From: SABY01 sp964523795
GTDB taxonomy: Bacteria; Bacteroidota; Bacteroidia; Bacteroidales; 4484-276
Direction of reading: 5' to 3'
DNA: 46,108 nt
NCBI GenBank assembly: GCA_964523795.1
Contig: CAZGAO010000041.1
Span: 1 to 46,108, forward strand
Positions 8,373-16,496 of this stretch are shown one piece after another. Within the stretch, counting starts at the first letter, position 1; the number at the start of each line of letters is the position of its first letter. The position numbers and the translations under genes are program-made. The notes under the pieces were generated by a model. The model made no database searches. It saw only the letters and a program-made list of their open reading frames with translations, and was not told the origin of the DNA.

Positions 8373-9830
8373 TTACTCCGGTATCCATGACCATCCTGGT
8401 AAAGCCCGGGCTTTGTACATAAACATATAGTGCATAAACAGTTTCATCCAGTGGCCGGCAAGACCGGGTTCGCCCACGGTGTAGCTCAGGTCGCGGCCCC
8501 ATTCAGGATATTTTTCAAAGTCGGGGACTACGGGATAAACCGTCATGGTGGCGGCCATACCATCGCGCAGGCCATAGCCCGACGAAACGATGCAGGCTGC
8601 GCCCATCTTGCCCATTGAGGCTTTGTGATGGACGGTGGTTTTTCCTTCTTTTACAGATTTGGCTACATTAAGTGCTACCACCTTTCCCATTACACCCGAG
8701 GGCATACCCGTGCGTGGCGGCGTTGGGAAAATGGGGGTTCCGTTTTTGCTTTTGAAAGGTTTGCTAATAGAATGCGGCGGAGCAAAAGCAATACCACAGG
8801 CGAAGATATTTTCGTATTTTGGGCTTTGATAGGTGGAAGGCCAATCGTTGATGCTCCAGTTGTTGAATTCCTTGGGGGTATAGTCGGCATCCACCTTCAT
8901 CAATCCGTTGGGAGCAAAAAGTTCTGCGCTGATGTCTTCGCCCTTTTTGTTTTTTGCATTGATGCCTACCCCGGCAAAGGCAGGGATGAGCATGGAGAAA
9001 TCGAATTCGATGCTTTTCTCTTCGCCATCGAGGTTTTCGTAATGAATTACGCCATCTTCAATTTTCTTTACGCCGGCTCTTTTTATCCAATGGATGCCGT
9101 ACTCGGCCATGATGGATTCGGTAAATATTTTGGTGGAGGTAACGTAGCCGCCCTTTTTGATAAAGGCTCCGCCCATGCCAAAGTCGCCTAGCTCGTACTC
9201 GTTGGTTATCCAGGTAATTTTGGCCAGGTGCATCAGTTTTCGTTTGTTTATTTCGAAAGCCACATTCAGGGCATATTCGAAAGCGGCACCCTGGCAGGTA
9301 GCCATGGGGTGGCCTGTGCCGATGACGAAGCGTTGCTTTTCGCCCTGTGCCATTTTGTCGAGCGACTCCTGCAATTTTTCCCAGGCGTGAGCAGCATGAC
9401 CATAAGTACACACCGAAACCGTGTGGCCATCAGGGCCCAGACCTTCGGTGGCGGCAAAGTTGAGTTTTGGTCCGGTGGCATTGATCAGGTAGTCGTAGGC
9501 TACTTTTTCTTTTTGTCCGCGTTTGCTTTCTTCCACATATTCGATTTCTACAAAGGGGGTGGGCGTACTGCCATCGCCTTCGGGGAAGATGGTTTTGGCC
9601 ACGGCTTGTTTGTAGTTTACACCCTTGCGTTTATATACGGGAGCTAAGGGAAAAATAACTTGTTTGGTTTTCATTTGCCCGATGCCTACCCAGATGTTGG
9701 AGGGAACCCACTGGTAGTTGCTGTTGGGACTTACCATGATGACTTCATGTTTTTTGCCCAGTTTTTTTCGGAGTACCATTACTGCGGTGTGTCCCGAAAT
9801 GCCGGCACCGAGTACCACTACTTTAGCCAT
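8373..9830 (-). CDS. Sulfide:quinone oxidoreductase-like FAD/NAD(P) flavoprotein
   Basis: 485 aa. SQR-type enzymes oxidise sulfide at the membrane face and pass electrons to quinone. The N-terminal FAD site is VVVLGAGISGHTAV (residues 4-17). Candidate redox cysteines are Cys141 (VSVCTYGHA) and Cys179 (HPMATCQGAAFE), with later Cys in IFACGIAFAP and MGAACIVSSGYG. A C-terminal membrane-associating region contains KLFMHYMFMYKARALPGW. The frame stays open 47 codons upstream with a hydrophobic AT-rich extension, but ATG at 9830 places the FAD fingerprint at the usual N-terminal position, so I use it. SQR versus another pyridine-nucleotide disulfide reductase-like flavoprotein cannot be fully resolved by eye. 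Confidence 0.82.
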   Translation of the reverse strand: MAKVVVLGAGISGHTAVMVLRKKLGKKHEVIMVSPNSNYQWVPSNIWVGIGQMKTKQVIFPLAPVYKRKGVNYKQAVAKTIFPEGDGSTPTPFVEIEYVEESKRGQKEKVAYDYLINATGPKLNFAATEGLGPDGHTVSVCTYGHAAHAWEKLQESLDKMAQGEKQRFVIGTGHPMATCQGAAFEYALNVAFEINKRKLMHLAKITWITNEYELGDFGMGGAFIKKGGYVTSTKIFTESIMAEYGIHWIKRAGVKKIEDGVIHYENLDGEEKSIEFDFSMLIPAFAGVGINAKNKKGEDISAELFAPNGLMKVDADYTPKEFNNWSINDWPSTYQSPKYENIFACGIAFAPPHSISKPFKSKNGTPIFPTPPRTGMPSGVMGKVVALNVAKSVKEGKTTVHHKASMGKMGAACIVSSGYGLRDGMAATMTVYPVVPDFEKYPEWGRDLSYTVGEPGLAGHWMKLFMHYMFMYKARALPGWSWIPE

Positions 9831-10135
9831 GAGAGAGAAGTTAAGTGAATAATAGGGGGTAAAAGTAAATAAAAAGTTAAGAATCAAGTAAAGGAATACT
9901 AAAAAATGAATGAATGAAAATAGCCGACTTTGGAGAGGTGATTTTTTGAATATCGAACCGAAGAATGCCAAAAAACAGAAATCTGTGATTTCGATGTTTT
10001 TCGAGCCCAGGATTAAAGAATCCCGGATTTACAACATCCTCGAAAAATTTGGCAGTGAGCCTGTAGAACTGCGAAAATTGTCAATTTTCTATTTTTCGGG
10101 ATACCGAACGTTGAAGTTAAAGGCAGATAAAAATT
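9831..10135. other. Intergenic tract upstream of the SQR-like gene
   Basis: No gene I can support. A 75-codon plus-strand frame (9910-10137) exists but has no family features and ends in the adjacent family A element. It contains a TTTTTCGAG...CTCGAAAAA inverted pair (about 9996-10047). Confidence 0.4.
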
Positions 10136-10336
10136 AGTTTTTGTCCATAAAGTCGCACTTTTGAATTGCCCTGGGTTTTAACCCAGGGAAAATGATTTTG
10201 AAGATGTCCGCCCCTCGATTTCGCCACGCCGCAGGCGTGGCGAAATCGAGGGGAATTTTCATCTTAGCTATTAAATCCTCGCCCTAAAGGGCAAGGCAAT
10301 TCATAATTCAAATAACTTTCTAAAAAGACAAGCACT
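10136..10336 (+). mobile_element. Family A MITE-like element, copy 2 (201 bp)
   Basis: Left end AGTTTTTGTCCATAAAGTC and right end CTAAAAAGACAAGCACT. The three internal hairpins are conserved, including the long CCCCTCGATTTCGCCACGCC stem. Flanks are AATT on the left and ATTT on the right, so the duplication is imperfect and this copy is probably older than the others. Confidence 0.7.
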
Positions 10337-10360
10337 ATTTAGAAATATGTATGATGTTTC

Positions 10361-10520
10361 GGAGCCGGGTGCTGCGGCAGGGATTGGAGCGGCACCCCGA
10401 CGAAGCGGGGGCTGATGGTGTTTTTGGCGGGTGGCTTCCGCTTTTTTTGCGGAACCCGCACCGCCTAAAAGACCACAGCCCCTGCGAGACGGGTATAGCG
10501 GAAAGCCCGCCCGGCCGCCC
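10361..10520. repeat. GC-rich structured intergenic element
   Basis: A GC-rich block in an AT-rich gap. It contains AGGGATTGGAGCGG near the start, a paired CCGACGAAGCGGGG segment, the hairpin GGCGGGTGGCTTCCGC / GCGGAACCCGCACCGCC, and GGTATAGCGGAAAGCCCG near the end. The AGGGATTGAAGCGG...TATAGCGGAAAGCCCG pattern recurs in Bacteroidota intergenic regions from general recollection. It is non-coding and its function is unknown. Confidence 0.45.
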
Positions 10521-10562
10521 AAATAATCTTAACCTCTTTATTCCTTTCCTCCTTTGCCCTTT

Positions 10563-10600
10563 TGCCACGAAGGCACGAAGCCACAAAGAAACACGAAGAA
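10563..10600. repeat. CACGAAGGCACGAAG-type dispersed low-complexity repeat
   Basis: GCCACGAAGGCACGAAGCCAC followed by AAAGAAACACGAAG. Similar degenerate sequences occur at 3808-3840, 12210-12275 (CGCGGAGTACGCAGAGAG, ACACAGATGGACACAGAGG) and 17560-17630 (GCTGATTTACGCTGATTT). All lie in gaps. Confidence 0.45.
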
Positions 10601-10658
10601 AATTAAGTTTGAAATATGCATTCGTTAAAGTCGGAGGTTTGAGAAGGCAAGGTGATTT

Positions 10659-12077
10659 TTAGATGTCAACGTTCAGTTTCTCGCCTTCGGATTTGGCAAT
10701 AATTACCGCGCCGCAACTGTCGCTCCATACGTTAACGGTAGTGCGGAACATGTCAAGGATACGATCGACAGCGAGGATTAAACCCACGCCTTCAAGGGGC
10801 AGGCCTACCGCCGAGAGGATGACGGTAATCATCACCAGGCCGGCCATGGGAATAGCTGCCGCGCCAATAGAGGCCAACAAAGCAGTGCCCACAATTACGG
10901 CCTGGTTGAGGAGGGTCATTTCGACACCGTAGGCCTGGGCGATAAACATGGCGGCAACACACTCGTACAGAGCCGTGCCGTCCATATTGATGGTGGCTCC
11001 CAGGGGCAGGGTGAAGCTGCTGATTTTGTTGGAAACGCCCGAGTTTTGCTCGACTGCCGTAATCGTTAGCGGCAAGGTAGCACCAGATGAGGACGTGGAA
11101 AAAGCGGTGAGCAGGGGGGTGCTCATATTTTTGAGGTGGGCAAAGGGTCTGGCCTTGCCGATGAAGCGTGTTAAAAGTGGCAGCGTAATCAAGGCGTGAA
11201 TGGCCAGGGCAAGGATAACGGTGCCCATATAAAGACTCATGCTCGAAATAAGTCCGATTAAATCGTCCTGGTCGGCAACCACCTTGGCAACGATACCAAA
11301 AATCCCGAGGGGTGTGAATTTGATAATGAACATGACGATTTTCATCATCACATCAAAAATGGAATTGAAGAGATCGATAAGAAACTGGCGTGGCTTAGCA
11401 TCGATTTTCATAATGAAAAAGCCAAAGAGGATGGCGAAAAAGATGATCGACAGCATCTCGGCATCGGCGAAAGCCCTGAAAATATTGTCGGGCACAATTT
11501 GGACGATGATTTCCATAAAGCTCTTTTGCTTGTCCACCAGGCCTTCTACTTCGGCATAGAGGTTTATATCTGCGCCGAGGCCGGGTTTTATCAGGTTTAC
11601 CAGGAGCAAGCCGGTAACGATGGCAAAGATGCTGGTCATCATGTAGTAGCCCATGGTTTTCAGTCCAAGGCGGCCCAGATTGCTGCCTGTGCCAATGTTG
11701 GTAACGCCTGAAATAAGGGAGCTGAGGATTAGGGGGATGATGATCATTTTGAGGGCACGCAGAAAGATATCGCCCATCCAGCTTACGGCATCAATCTGTG
11801 GATTGCGGTAGGTGGCTTTAGAAATGGTTTGATTGAACCGCTCGTAATCGGCAGGTGCAAGGTTTTCAGCGAGAGCTTTGTGCAGTGCCTCCTGGCTGGT
11901 GTAGGTTTTTTCGGGCAGGTTTCGCAGGCTGATGATCACCTCGGGGCTGACCCGTTTTTTGGTGAGTTGTTTTTCGGTGCTTTGGGTGATTTGGTAATGC
12001 GTGGGAAAGAGCAAACCATAGATGATGGCCAGGACGAGGGCGATAAGTATTTGCCAGTGAAGCGCAATTTTTTTCAT
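10659..12077 (-). CDS. Dicarboxylate/amino-acid:cation symporter (DAACS, GltP/DctA type)
   Basis: 472-aa inner-membrane secondary transporter for glutamate/aspartate or C4-dicarboxylates, driven by Na+ or H+. An N-terminal membrane helix (residues 5-22) is followed by an unusually long charged insert (about 25-90, QSTEKQLTKKRVSPEV...). The core then has the serine-rich hairpin AFSTSSSGATLPLT (HP1), the NMDGTALYECVAAMFIAQ signature (TM7) and HP2/TM8 (MAGLVMITVILSAVGLP; DRILDMFRTTVNVWSD). Those residues form the substrate/cation site in this family. It is monocistronic by position, with about 260 bp to the S9 gene. Uptake of aspartate or glutamate would fit the nearby beta-aspartyl catabolism, but the specificity is not readable. 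Confidence 0.93.
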   Translation of the reverse strand: MKKIALHWQILIALVLAIIYGLLFPTHYQITQSTEKQLTKKRVSPEVIISLRNLPEKTYTSQEALHKALAENLAPADYERFNQTISKATYRNPQIDAVSWMGDIFLRALKMIIIPLILSSLISGVTNIGTGSNLGRLGLKTMGYYMMTSIFAIVTGLLLVNLIKPGLGADINLYAEVEGLVDKQKSFMEIIVQIVPDNIFRAFADAEMLSIIFFAILFGFFIMKIDAKPRQFLIDLFNSIFDVMMKIVMFIIKFTPLGIFGIVAKVVADQDDLIGLISSMSLYMGTVILALAIHALITLPLLTRFIGKARPFAHLKNMSTPLLTAFSTSSSGATLPLTITAVEQNSGVSNKISSFTLPLGATINMDGTALYECVAAMFIAQAYGVEMTLLNQAVIVGTALLASIGAAAIPMAGLVMITVILSAVGLPLEGVGLILAVDRILDMFRTTVNVWSDSCGAVIIAKSEGEKLNVDI

Positions 12078-12340
12078 GCAGTACGATTAATTAGCGGTGT
12101 ATTTTTGATGAGGCTAAACTACAAAAAAACCACAAGTATGGTAATTAGACTTTGATTTTGAAGAAATTTTCGGGATTTGTTTCACCACTGTACTCGTTGT
12201 TTTTTCTAACCGCAAAGGGCGCGGAGTACGCAGAGAGTATTTACACCACAGATTACACAGATGGACACAGAGGAAAAAACATCAGCATCATTTGTACGCT
12301 GGCCGGTTTTCCACTTCAGGAGACTAGGAGGGCTGTGTGA
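12078..12340. other. Intergenic tract between symporter and S9 peptidase genes
   Basis: No gene. Contains CGCAAAGGGCGCGGAGTACG and CACAGATTACACAGATGG low-complexity repeats (12210-12275) of the type common in Bacteroidota gaps. Confidence 0.4.
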
Positions 12341-13429
12341 TTAAAACCGATAAGCGGCTTTTCGCAGGGCTTTTACGTTGCGAATGGGCGTGGGTGGCTT
12401 GAGCTGGTCGGCCAAAAACTTGTAAATCTTCACCCTTATTTCCTGCGCCTCTTTTGTATCCATGCGGTCGAAGGAATGGCCTCCGGGCACGGCCTGATAG
12501 ACTTCGTATTCAAAGGTTTTATTTTCCGCTTTAAGGGATTTTATCAGGTGTTCTACTTCCAGCACATTTACGTCGGCGTCGGTGGTGTTGGTGTGGATAA
12601 GCAGGGGCGTATCCTTCATTTTGTGGGCGTTCCAGGCGGGTGAGCGGCGGCGGTATTCGTTTACGTTTTCGTAGGCGGTTTCGCCAATGTGATAGTCGGC
12701 TGAATACAAGTCGCGGTATTCCTGGGTTTTGTAGCCCATGCGGGCAATGATGTCGCTGACGGGCACGCCGGCAAAAGCCGCCTGGTAGTCGTTGGGGTGT
12801 TCGAAGATGTTCATCAGCGCAATCAAGCCGCCGTGGCTCCAGCCCATGATACCAATACGATTTTTATCCACGATCGGGTAATTTTCGATCATATAATCAC
12901 GGCTGGCTTTTACATCTTCCACTTCCAGTCCGCCGTAATCAATTTTTTCGTAGTGGCTTTTGCCGTAGCCGGTGCTTCCGCGATATTCGGCGGCAACGAT
13001 GATATAGCCCTGAGCCACCAGCTCGCGGACGATGTGCGTGTAATAGGTCGAAAAATCGGCATGTACGCCACCGTGGGGCAAGACCATGAGCGGATATTTT
13101 TGGTCGGGATCCACATTTTTTGGGATGATGATGTAAGTCCAGAATTTTACCGGATTGTCGGCACCCTGGGCATTGGGATTTTCTTCTTTCCAAAGGGGAG
13201 GGCCATAAATATACACCTTGTCCACAAAAGCCACATCGCCGATGCGTTGAAACCACATCAGGTCGTCGATGTTTTTTTCGATGCGGTCAAAGGTGTGCTT
13301 CATATCGCTGATCTGACCTTCGAGGCTTTGGATTTTTTCGTTAAGCTCCTGGTTGGATTGCGCCTTAGGTTGCGGCATAAAGAAGGTGGACATTGCAAGA
13401 CAGAGTAGCGCAGTAAAAATGTGTTTCAT
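12341..13429 (-). CDS. Secreted S9/prolyl-oligopeptidase-family hydrolase
   Basis: 362 aa with an N-terminal signal peptide (residues 1-24, ...PQPKAQ), a short coiled-coil segment (about 25-58, rich in E/K/L heptads) and an alpha/beta-hydrolase domain. It shows the oxyanion segment LPHGGVH and AAEYRGSTGYGKSHYE, the nucleophile elbow GWSHGGL (Ser about residue 201), the catalytic Asp region HTNTTDADVNV and the His in GGHSFDR. This is the S9 family layout without a beta-propeller, so substrates larger than short peptides are possible. It probably acts in the periplasm. A nearly identical 259-bp piece of its 5' half recurs at 15361-15619, beyond the acyltransferase insert. Confidence 0.88.
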   Translation of the reverse strand: MKHIFTALLCLAMSTFFMPQPKAQSNQELNEKIQSLEGQISDMKHTFDRIEKNIDDLMWFQRIGDVAFVDKVYIYGPPLWKEENPNAQGADNPVKFWTYIIIPKNVDPDQKYPLMVLPHGGVHADFSTYYTHIVRELVAQGYIIVAAEYRGSTGYGKSHYEKIDYGGLEVEDVKASRDYMIENYPIVDKNRIGIMGWSHGGLIALMNIFEHPNDYQAAFAGVPVSDIIARMGYKTQEYRDLYSADYHIGETAYENVNEYRRRSPAWNAHKMKDTPLLIHTNTTDADVNVLEVEHLIKSLKAENKTFEYEVYQAVPGGHSFDRMDTKEAQEIRVKIYKFLADQLKPPTPIRNVKALRKAAYRF

Positions 13430-13481
13430 GTTTTGTAAAGTTATTAGATGTTTGAAGGCCCAAAGTTAGCATTTCCTATTT

Positions 13482-13666
13482 AGTGTCTGTCTTTTTAGTC
13501 GTTGTGTGAAAAATGAATAGCCCTCCCGCAAAAGCGGGGCAAGTTGTCCTTCAGGGCAGGGATTAAAATGAAAGTAGGGAAATCGCGGGGGAGTATTTCC
13601 CAATCCAATATTCCCCGGGATAAATCCCGGGGCTAGTCAAAAGCATCGACTTTATGGACAGACCCT
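13482..13666 (-). mobile_element. Family A MITE-like element, copy 3 (185 bp)
   Basis: Ends AGTGTCTGTCTTTTTAGTC and GACTTTATGGACAGACCCT, flanked by a perfect ATTT duplication at 13478-13481 and 13667-13670. It lacks the palindromic half of the long central stem seen in copies 1, 2 and 4. It ends 5 bp before the 284-bp repeat that precedes the acyltransferase insert. Confidence 0.75.
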
Positions 13667-13671
13667 ATTTT

Positions 13672-13956
13672 ATGGCGGTGGTTTTATTGAAAGGTGCGAA
13701 GTATTGGTTTCTCCTTTTTAGTATCATCAACAAAAAATCACTACGGCTTTCGATGGTATGGGATTTAATTCTATTTTTGCACTGTCAACGAAAAAAGTAT
13801 CAGGAATGAGCAAGAAACACAATAGCACGAAATACCCGGGTTTACACATTTGCAAGTGCTTACAAATTTCCAAAAACGTTATTTTATCTGAAATTCAAAG
13901 CCTTGGGGTTTTTTAGCATAAAGTAGAAATAAACGGAATATTACACTTACAAAGAT
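13672..13956 (+). repeat. 284-bp repeat, copy 1, upstream of acyltransferase cassette
   Basis: Begins ATGGCGGTGGTTTTATTG and ends next to GTTAGGC at 13957. It is strongly similar over its whole length to 33753-34036, with shared stretches such as ACGGCTTTCGATGGTATGG, AAAAAAGTATCAGGAATGAGC and AATTCAAAGCCTTGGGG. Only its first part recurs a third time at about 15696-15740. No conserved reading frame is evident. It may be a degraded gene end, an attachment platform or a promoter module. Confidence 0.75.
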
Positions 13957-15161
13957 GTTAGGCCAACAATGAAAAAACAGCACGATACATTTTAAACTAT
14001 TTTAGATACCAGTGGAATTTTTAAATAGAGTAGTTAATATATTTAGACTAAATCCTGACTATGATAAGAGGGTTTTCGGACTTGATTTGATGAGAGCCTT
14101 AGCCATTATATTTGTGGTTATAGGGCATGGTTCAATGTTAGAAAAAGCTAATACCAATTTCCCATGGATTCCTCTAATAGATGGTGTTGAACTTTTCTTT
14201 GTACTAAGTGGATTTCTTATTGGGGGTATTTTAATTAAGATTTTTAACAACAGTGATTCTTTTGGGATAAAAACAATTTGGAGTTTTTGGATGCGTAGAT
14301 GGTTTCGGACATTGCCCAACTACTATCTAGTTCTAGTTCTAAATATTATTGTTGTTTATTTTGGGATAATTAAGGAGGATTTTACTCAATTTAATTGGAG
14401 GTTTTTTTTCTTTCTTCAAAATTTCACTAAGCCGCTAGTAGGTTTCTTTTGGGAATCGTGGAGTTTAAGTATAGAAGAATGGTTTTACCTACTTTTCCCA
14501 ATATTTCTTGGGATTCTTTACCTTACCTTAAACCGCCTTAAAATAAGTAAGAAGCTAATTTTCCTTTGGGCTATATTTATTTTCTTATTATTTCCATTTC
14601 TCCTTAGGTTTTTTATAGCATCTAAGTTTGAAGTAGATGACTTTTGGCTTGGAGTTAAAATTTATAAAGTGGTGATATATCGATTAGATGGAATTGCATT
14701 AGGACTTTTAGCAGCATTTATTAAGCATTGGAGTCCAAAATTTTGGTTTAAATGCCGAAATATTTGCTTTTTGGCTGGTATTGTTATTAGTTATACAATC
14801 CTCTATACAACATGGTTACCAAATGATTTTTCAACTAAAGTATTTAAAATATTTTTCCAAAGTATTGGCTGTTTCTTGCTTCTCCCTAAGTTTGATAGTA
14901 TAAAAAAAGCCCCACCTGTTATTACCAAAATATTTACTCATATAAGTTTGATTTCATATTCAATGTATTTAATTAATCTAGCACTTGTATCTGAAATAAT
15001 TCGTGACAATTTTCCGCCTCGCGGACCACATGCTGCTTGGGCTTTATTTCTGATTTACTGGGTTGTTGTAGTTTCATTTTCAACGTTGCTATATAAATAT
15101 TATGAGAAACCAATTATGGATTTTAGAGATAAATTCAAAAAGTAAAATTGCAGTGCCTAAC
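13957..15161 (+). mobile_element. Integron-cassette-like insert carrying an acyltransferase
   Basis: Bounded by the perfect 7-bp inverse pair GTTAGGC (13957-13963) and GCCTAAC (15155-15161), which match the R' (GTTRRRY) and R'' (RYYYAAC) core sites of integron attC recombination sites. The right core lies 9 bp after the stop codon, as in gene cassettes. The rest of an attC site cannot be traced past about 15240, so the right end looks truncated. Base composition is AT-rich compared with flanking genes. No integrase is seen. Confidence 0.5.
14012..15145 (+). CDS. Acyltransferase family 3 membrane protein (OafA/NodX-like)
   Basis: 377-aa polytopic inner-membrane O-acyltransferase (Acyl_transf_3), which typically transfers acetyl or other acyl groups to surface sugars. 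About ten membrane helices run through the protein. The signature start is FGLDLMRALAIIFVVIGHG with the conserved Arg and His (R28, H38). It also has the RRWFRTLPNYY motif after the second helix and FFWESWSLSIEEWFYLLFP mid-protein. The only start after an in-frame TAG is GTG at 14012. It is the sole gene of an AT-rich insert, on the opposite strand to the preceding S9 gene. The acceptor glycan is unknown. Confidence 0.9.
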   Translation: MEFLNRVVNIFRLNPDYDKRVFGLDLMRALAIIFVVIGHGSMLEKANTNFPWIPLIDGVELFFVLSGFLIGGILIKIFNNSDSFGIKTIWSFWMRRWFRTLPNYYLVLVLNIIVVYFGIIKEDFTQFNWRFFFFLQNFTKPLVGFFWESWSLSIEEWFYLLFPIFLGILYLTLNRLKISKKLIFLWAIFIFLLFPFLLRFFIASKFEVDDFWLGVKIYKVVIYRLDGIALGLLAAFIKHWSPKFWFKCRNICFLAGIVISYTILYTTWLPNDFSTKVFKIFFQSIGCFLLLPKFDSIKKAPPVITKIFTHISLISYSMYLINLALVSEIIRDNFPPRGPHAAWALFLIYWVVVVSFSTLLYKYYEKPIMDFRDKFKK

Positions 15162-15360
15162 AATTAAGCATCGTATTTTGTGGATTGGGCAATGACATCC
15201 GTTTTCAAATCCTGCAAGCTATCCTAAAGCTAACATGGGAATATTCAGAGATAAATTTGACGCTATTCCTTTTCTGAAAAACTCGCGAGTATGTATTTTA
15301 TGCCTATTTGTATAGAAATATTATCGAAGGGATGTTTGTACTCCAATGCCTTTTTTGGCA

Positions 15361-15619
15361 GGTCGGGATCCACATTTTTTGGGATGATGATGTAAGTCCA
15401 GAATTTTACCGGATTGTCGGCACCCTGGGCATTGGGATTTTCTTCTTTCCAAAGGGGAGGGCCATAAATATACACCTTGTCCACAAAAGCCACATCGCCG
15501 ATGCGTTGAAACCACATCAGGTCGTCGATATTTTTTTCGATGCGGTCGAAAGTGTGCTTCATATCGCTGATCTGACCTTCGAGGCTATGGATTTTTTCGT
15601 TAAGTGCCTGATTGGATTG
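15361..15619 (-). pseudogene. Duplicated 5' fragment of the S9 peptidase gene
   Basis: Matches 13102-13360 with about seven mismatches by eye (roughly 97% identity), in the same orientation. It covers the coiled-coil segment and the start of the hydrolase domain (residues about 24-109 of the parent). The signal-peptide codons and everything after the match are missing: it joins unrelated sequence at 15360/15361 and about 15622. It cannot make a functional protein. It forms a direct repeat around the acyltransferase insert. Confidence 0.9.
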
Positions 15620-15679
15620 TGCTGAATATCACCAAGATCTTAAATCTGAAATCGTATATTTTTCTAAATATTACTTTAA

Positions 15680-15748
15680 AGACGAACACTTGTTAATGGC
15701 GGTGGTTTTTTTTGAATTGTAGCGGAGTATAGATTTCTCCTACAGCAA
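15680..15748. repeat. Partial copy of the family A right end plus start of the 284-bp repeat
   Basis: AAAGACGAACACTTGTTA followed by ATGGCGGTGGTTTTTTTTG resembles the junction before both full copies (13655-13690 and 33738-33770). It breaks off after about 50 bp, where the group II intron-like sequence starts. Confidence 0.5.
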
Positions 15749-16140
15749 GTGCGATAATAAATCACCAGATATTCTGGCATTTGTAAAATGAGGTCAATGG
15801 TAGTCGCAATTTGCATGGCCTAAGTTAACGGCTATGGCCAGCCAGCGGAGAAAAATCGAAGGGAAGGTGGAAGGCAGTCATAGCATCCCCATAGTACCGA
15901 TGGAACGCTGGGAAATTATTCCCGTGAAAGCCAGCGAGTAGGGAAGGGGAAATATGGAGAGATCACCCTCTGAGGGATGCCTTAAATCGGGGCGGTAACT
16001 TAGAAACCCCATCCGTGTGCGGTAACAGAGGCATGGAAAAGATTTTACCGAACGAGTTGCAGAGAGCAGAGCGGGTGCTATCAATCAGCGAAACCGATTT
16101 AGGAGGAATCCCGAAGTTTTGGGAATGGAAAGTGATGTGT
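15749..16140 (+). mobile_element. Truncated group II intron 5' region (no reverse transcriptase)
   Basis: Starts with GTGCG (15749-15753), the 5' consensus of group II introns. It continues through paired segments typical of a domain I leader (ATCACCAGATATTCTGG, GGCCTAAGTTAACGGCTATGGCC, GGGGCGGTAACTTAGAAACCCC). A GGTGGAAGGCAGTCATAGC block resembles leaders I recall before intron-encoded reverse transcriptases. The reading frame is broken, no RT domain follows, and the sequence passes into an unrelated fragment at about 16140. This is recognition from memory of the family, not an alignment. Confidence 0.5.
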
Positions 16141-16296
16141 TGACTTTCTATCGTCCGCCAGGACATCGTCAAAAAAATAGTCACCCGGTACTGGTTTTCC
16201 AAACAAATGATCTTCGGAAATCTTGATTTGGGGGATTGTCATTTTTTTACCATCTTCAAGTCCCAAAGAAAGGTTGATTTGTGCTGTTCCCTTTTC
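16141..16296 (-). pseudogene. Internal fragment of an unidentified protein gene
   Basis: On the minus strand 52 codons stay open and read like real protein (EKGTAQINLSLGLEDGKK followed by FGKPVPGDYFFDDVLADD). There is no start or stop at either edge. The right part ends where the intron remnant begins, so it is probably a broken gene left at the intron or insertion junction. I do not recognise the family. Confidence 0.35.
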
Positions 16297-16482
16297 TGAA
16301 AGAGTGCTGCATCACGCAATTATCAATGTTTGACATCCAATAATTGAACGGTTTCAAATATTTCACAGTTATGCCACAGTTATGTATTCGCTCTGCAAAA
16401 TATGTTTCATAGGCAAAGTGTTGAATTGTTTCGTAGTTTTTATTAATCTTGTAAAATAAATAAATTTATGACATTTTAAGCC
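16297..16482. promoter_or_regulatory. Upstream region and candidate promoter of the LacI-type gene
   Basis: TTG at 16421-16423, a 20-bp gap, then TAATCTTG at 16444-16451 approximates the Bacteroidota -33/-7 pair with one mismatch in the -7. No gene lies in this stretch. Confidence 0.4.
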
Positions 16483-16496
16483 GGAGGAGAATTTTG
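16483..16496 (+). promoter_or_regulatory. Strong Shine-Dalgarno site before a TTG start
   Basis: GGAGGAG at 16483-16489 stands five bases before the TTG codon at 16494-16496. Strong SD sequences are unusual in Bacteroidota. It settles the start choice, because the ATG at 16467 opens only a three-codon frame. Confidence 0.6.

Noticed and set aside
9831..9971. 47-residue N-terminal extension of the SQR-like protein
   Set aside because: AT-rich hydrophobic extension before the FAD motif. The ATG at 9830 gives the normal family N-terminus.
9910..10137. 75-codon plus-strand frame
   Set aside because: No domain features, lies in a repeat-containing gap and runs into a family A element.
12797..13408. 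203-codon plus-strand open frame
   Set aside because: Antisense shadow of the S9 peptidase gene. It also reappears at 15308-15625 only because that gene fragment is duplicated.
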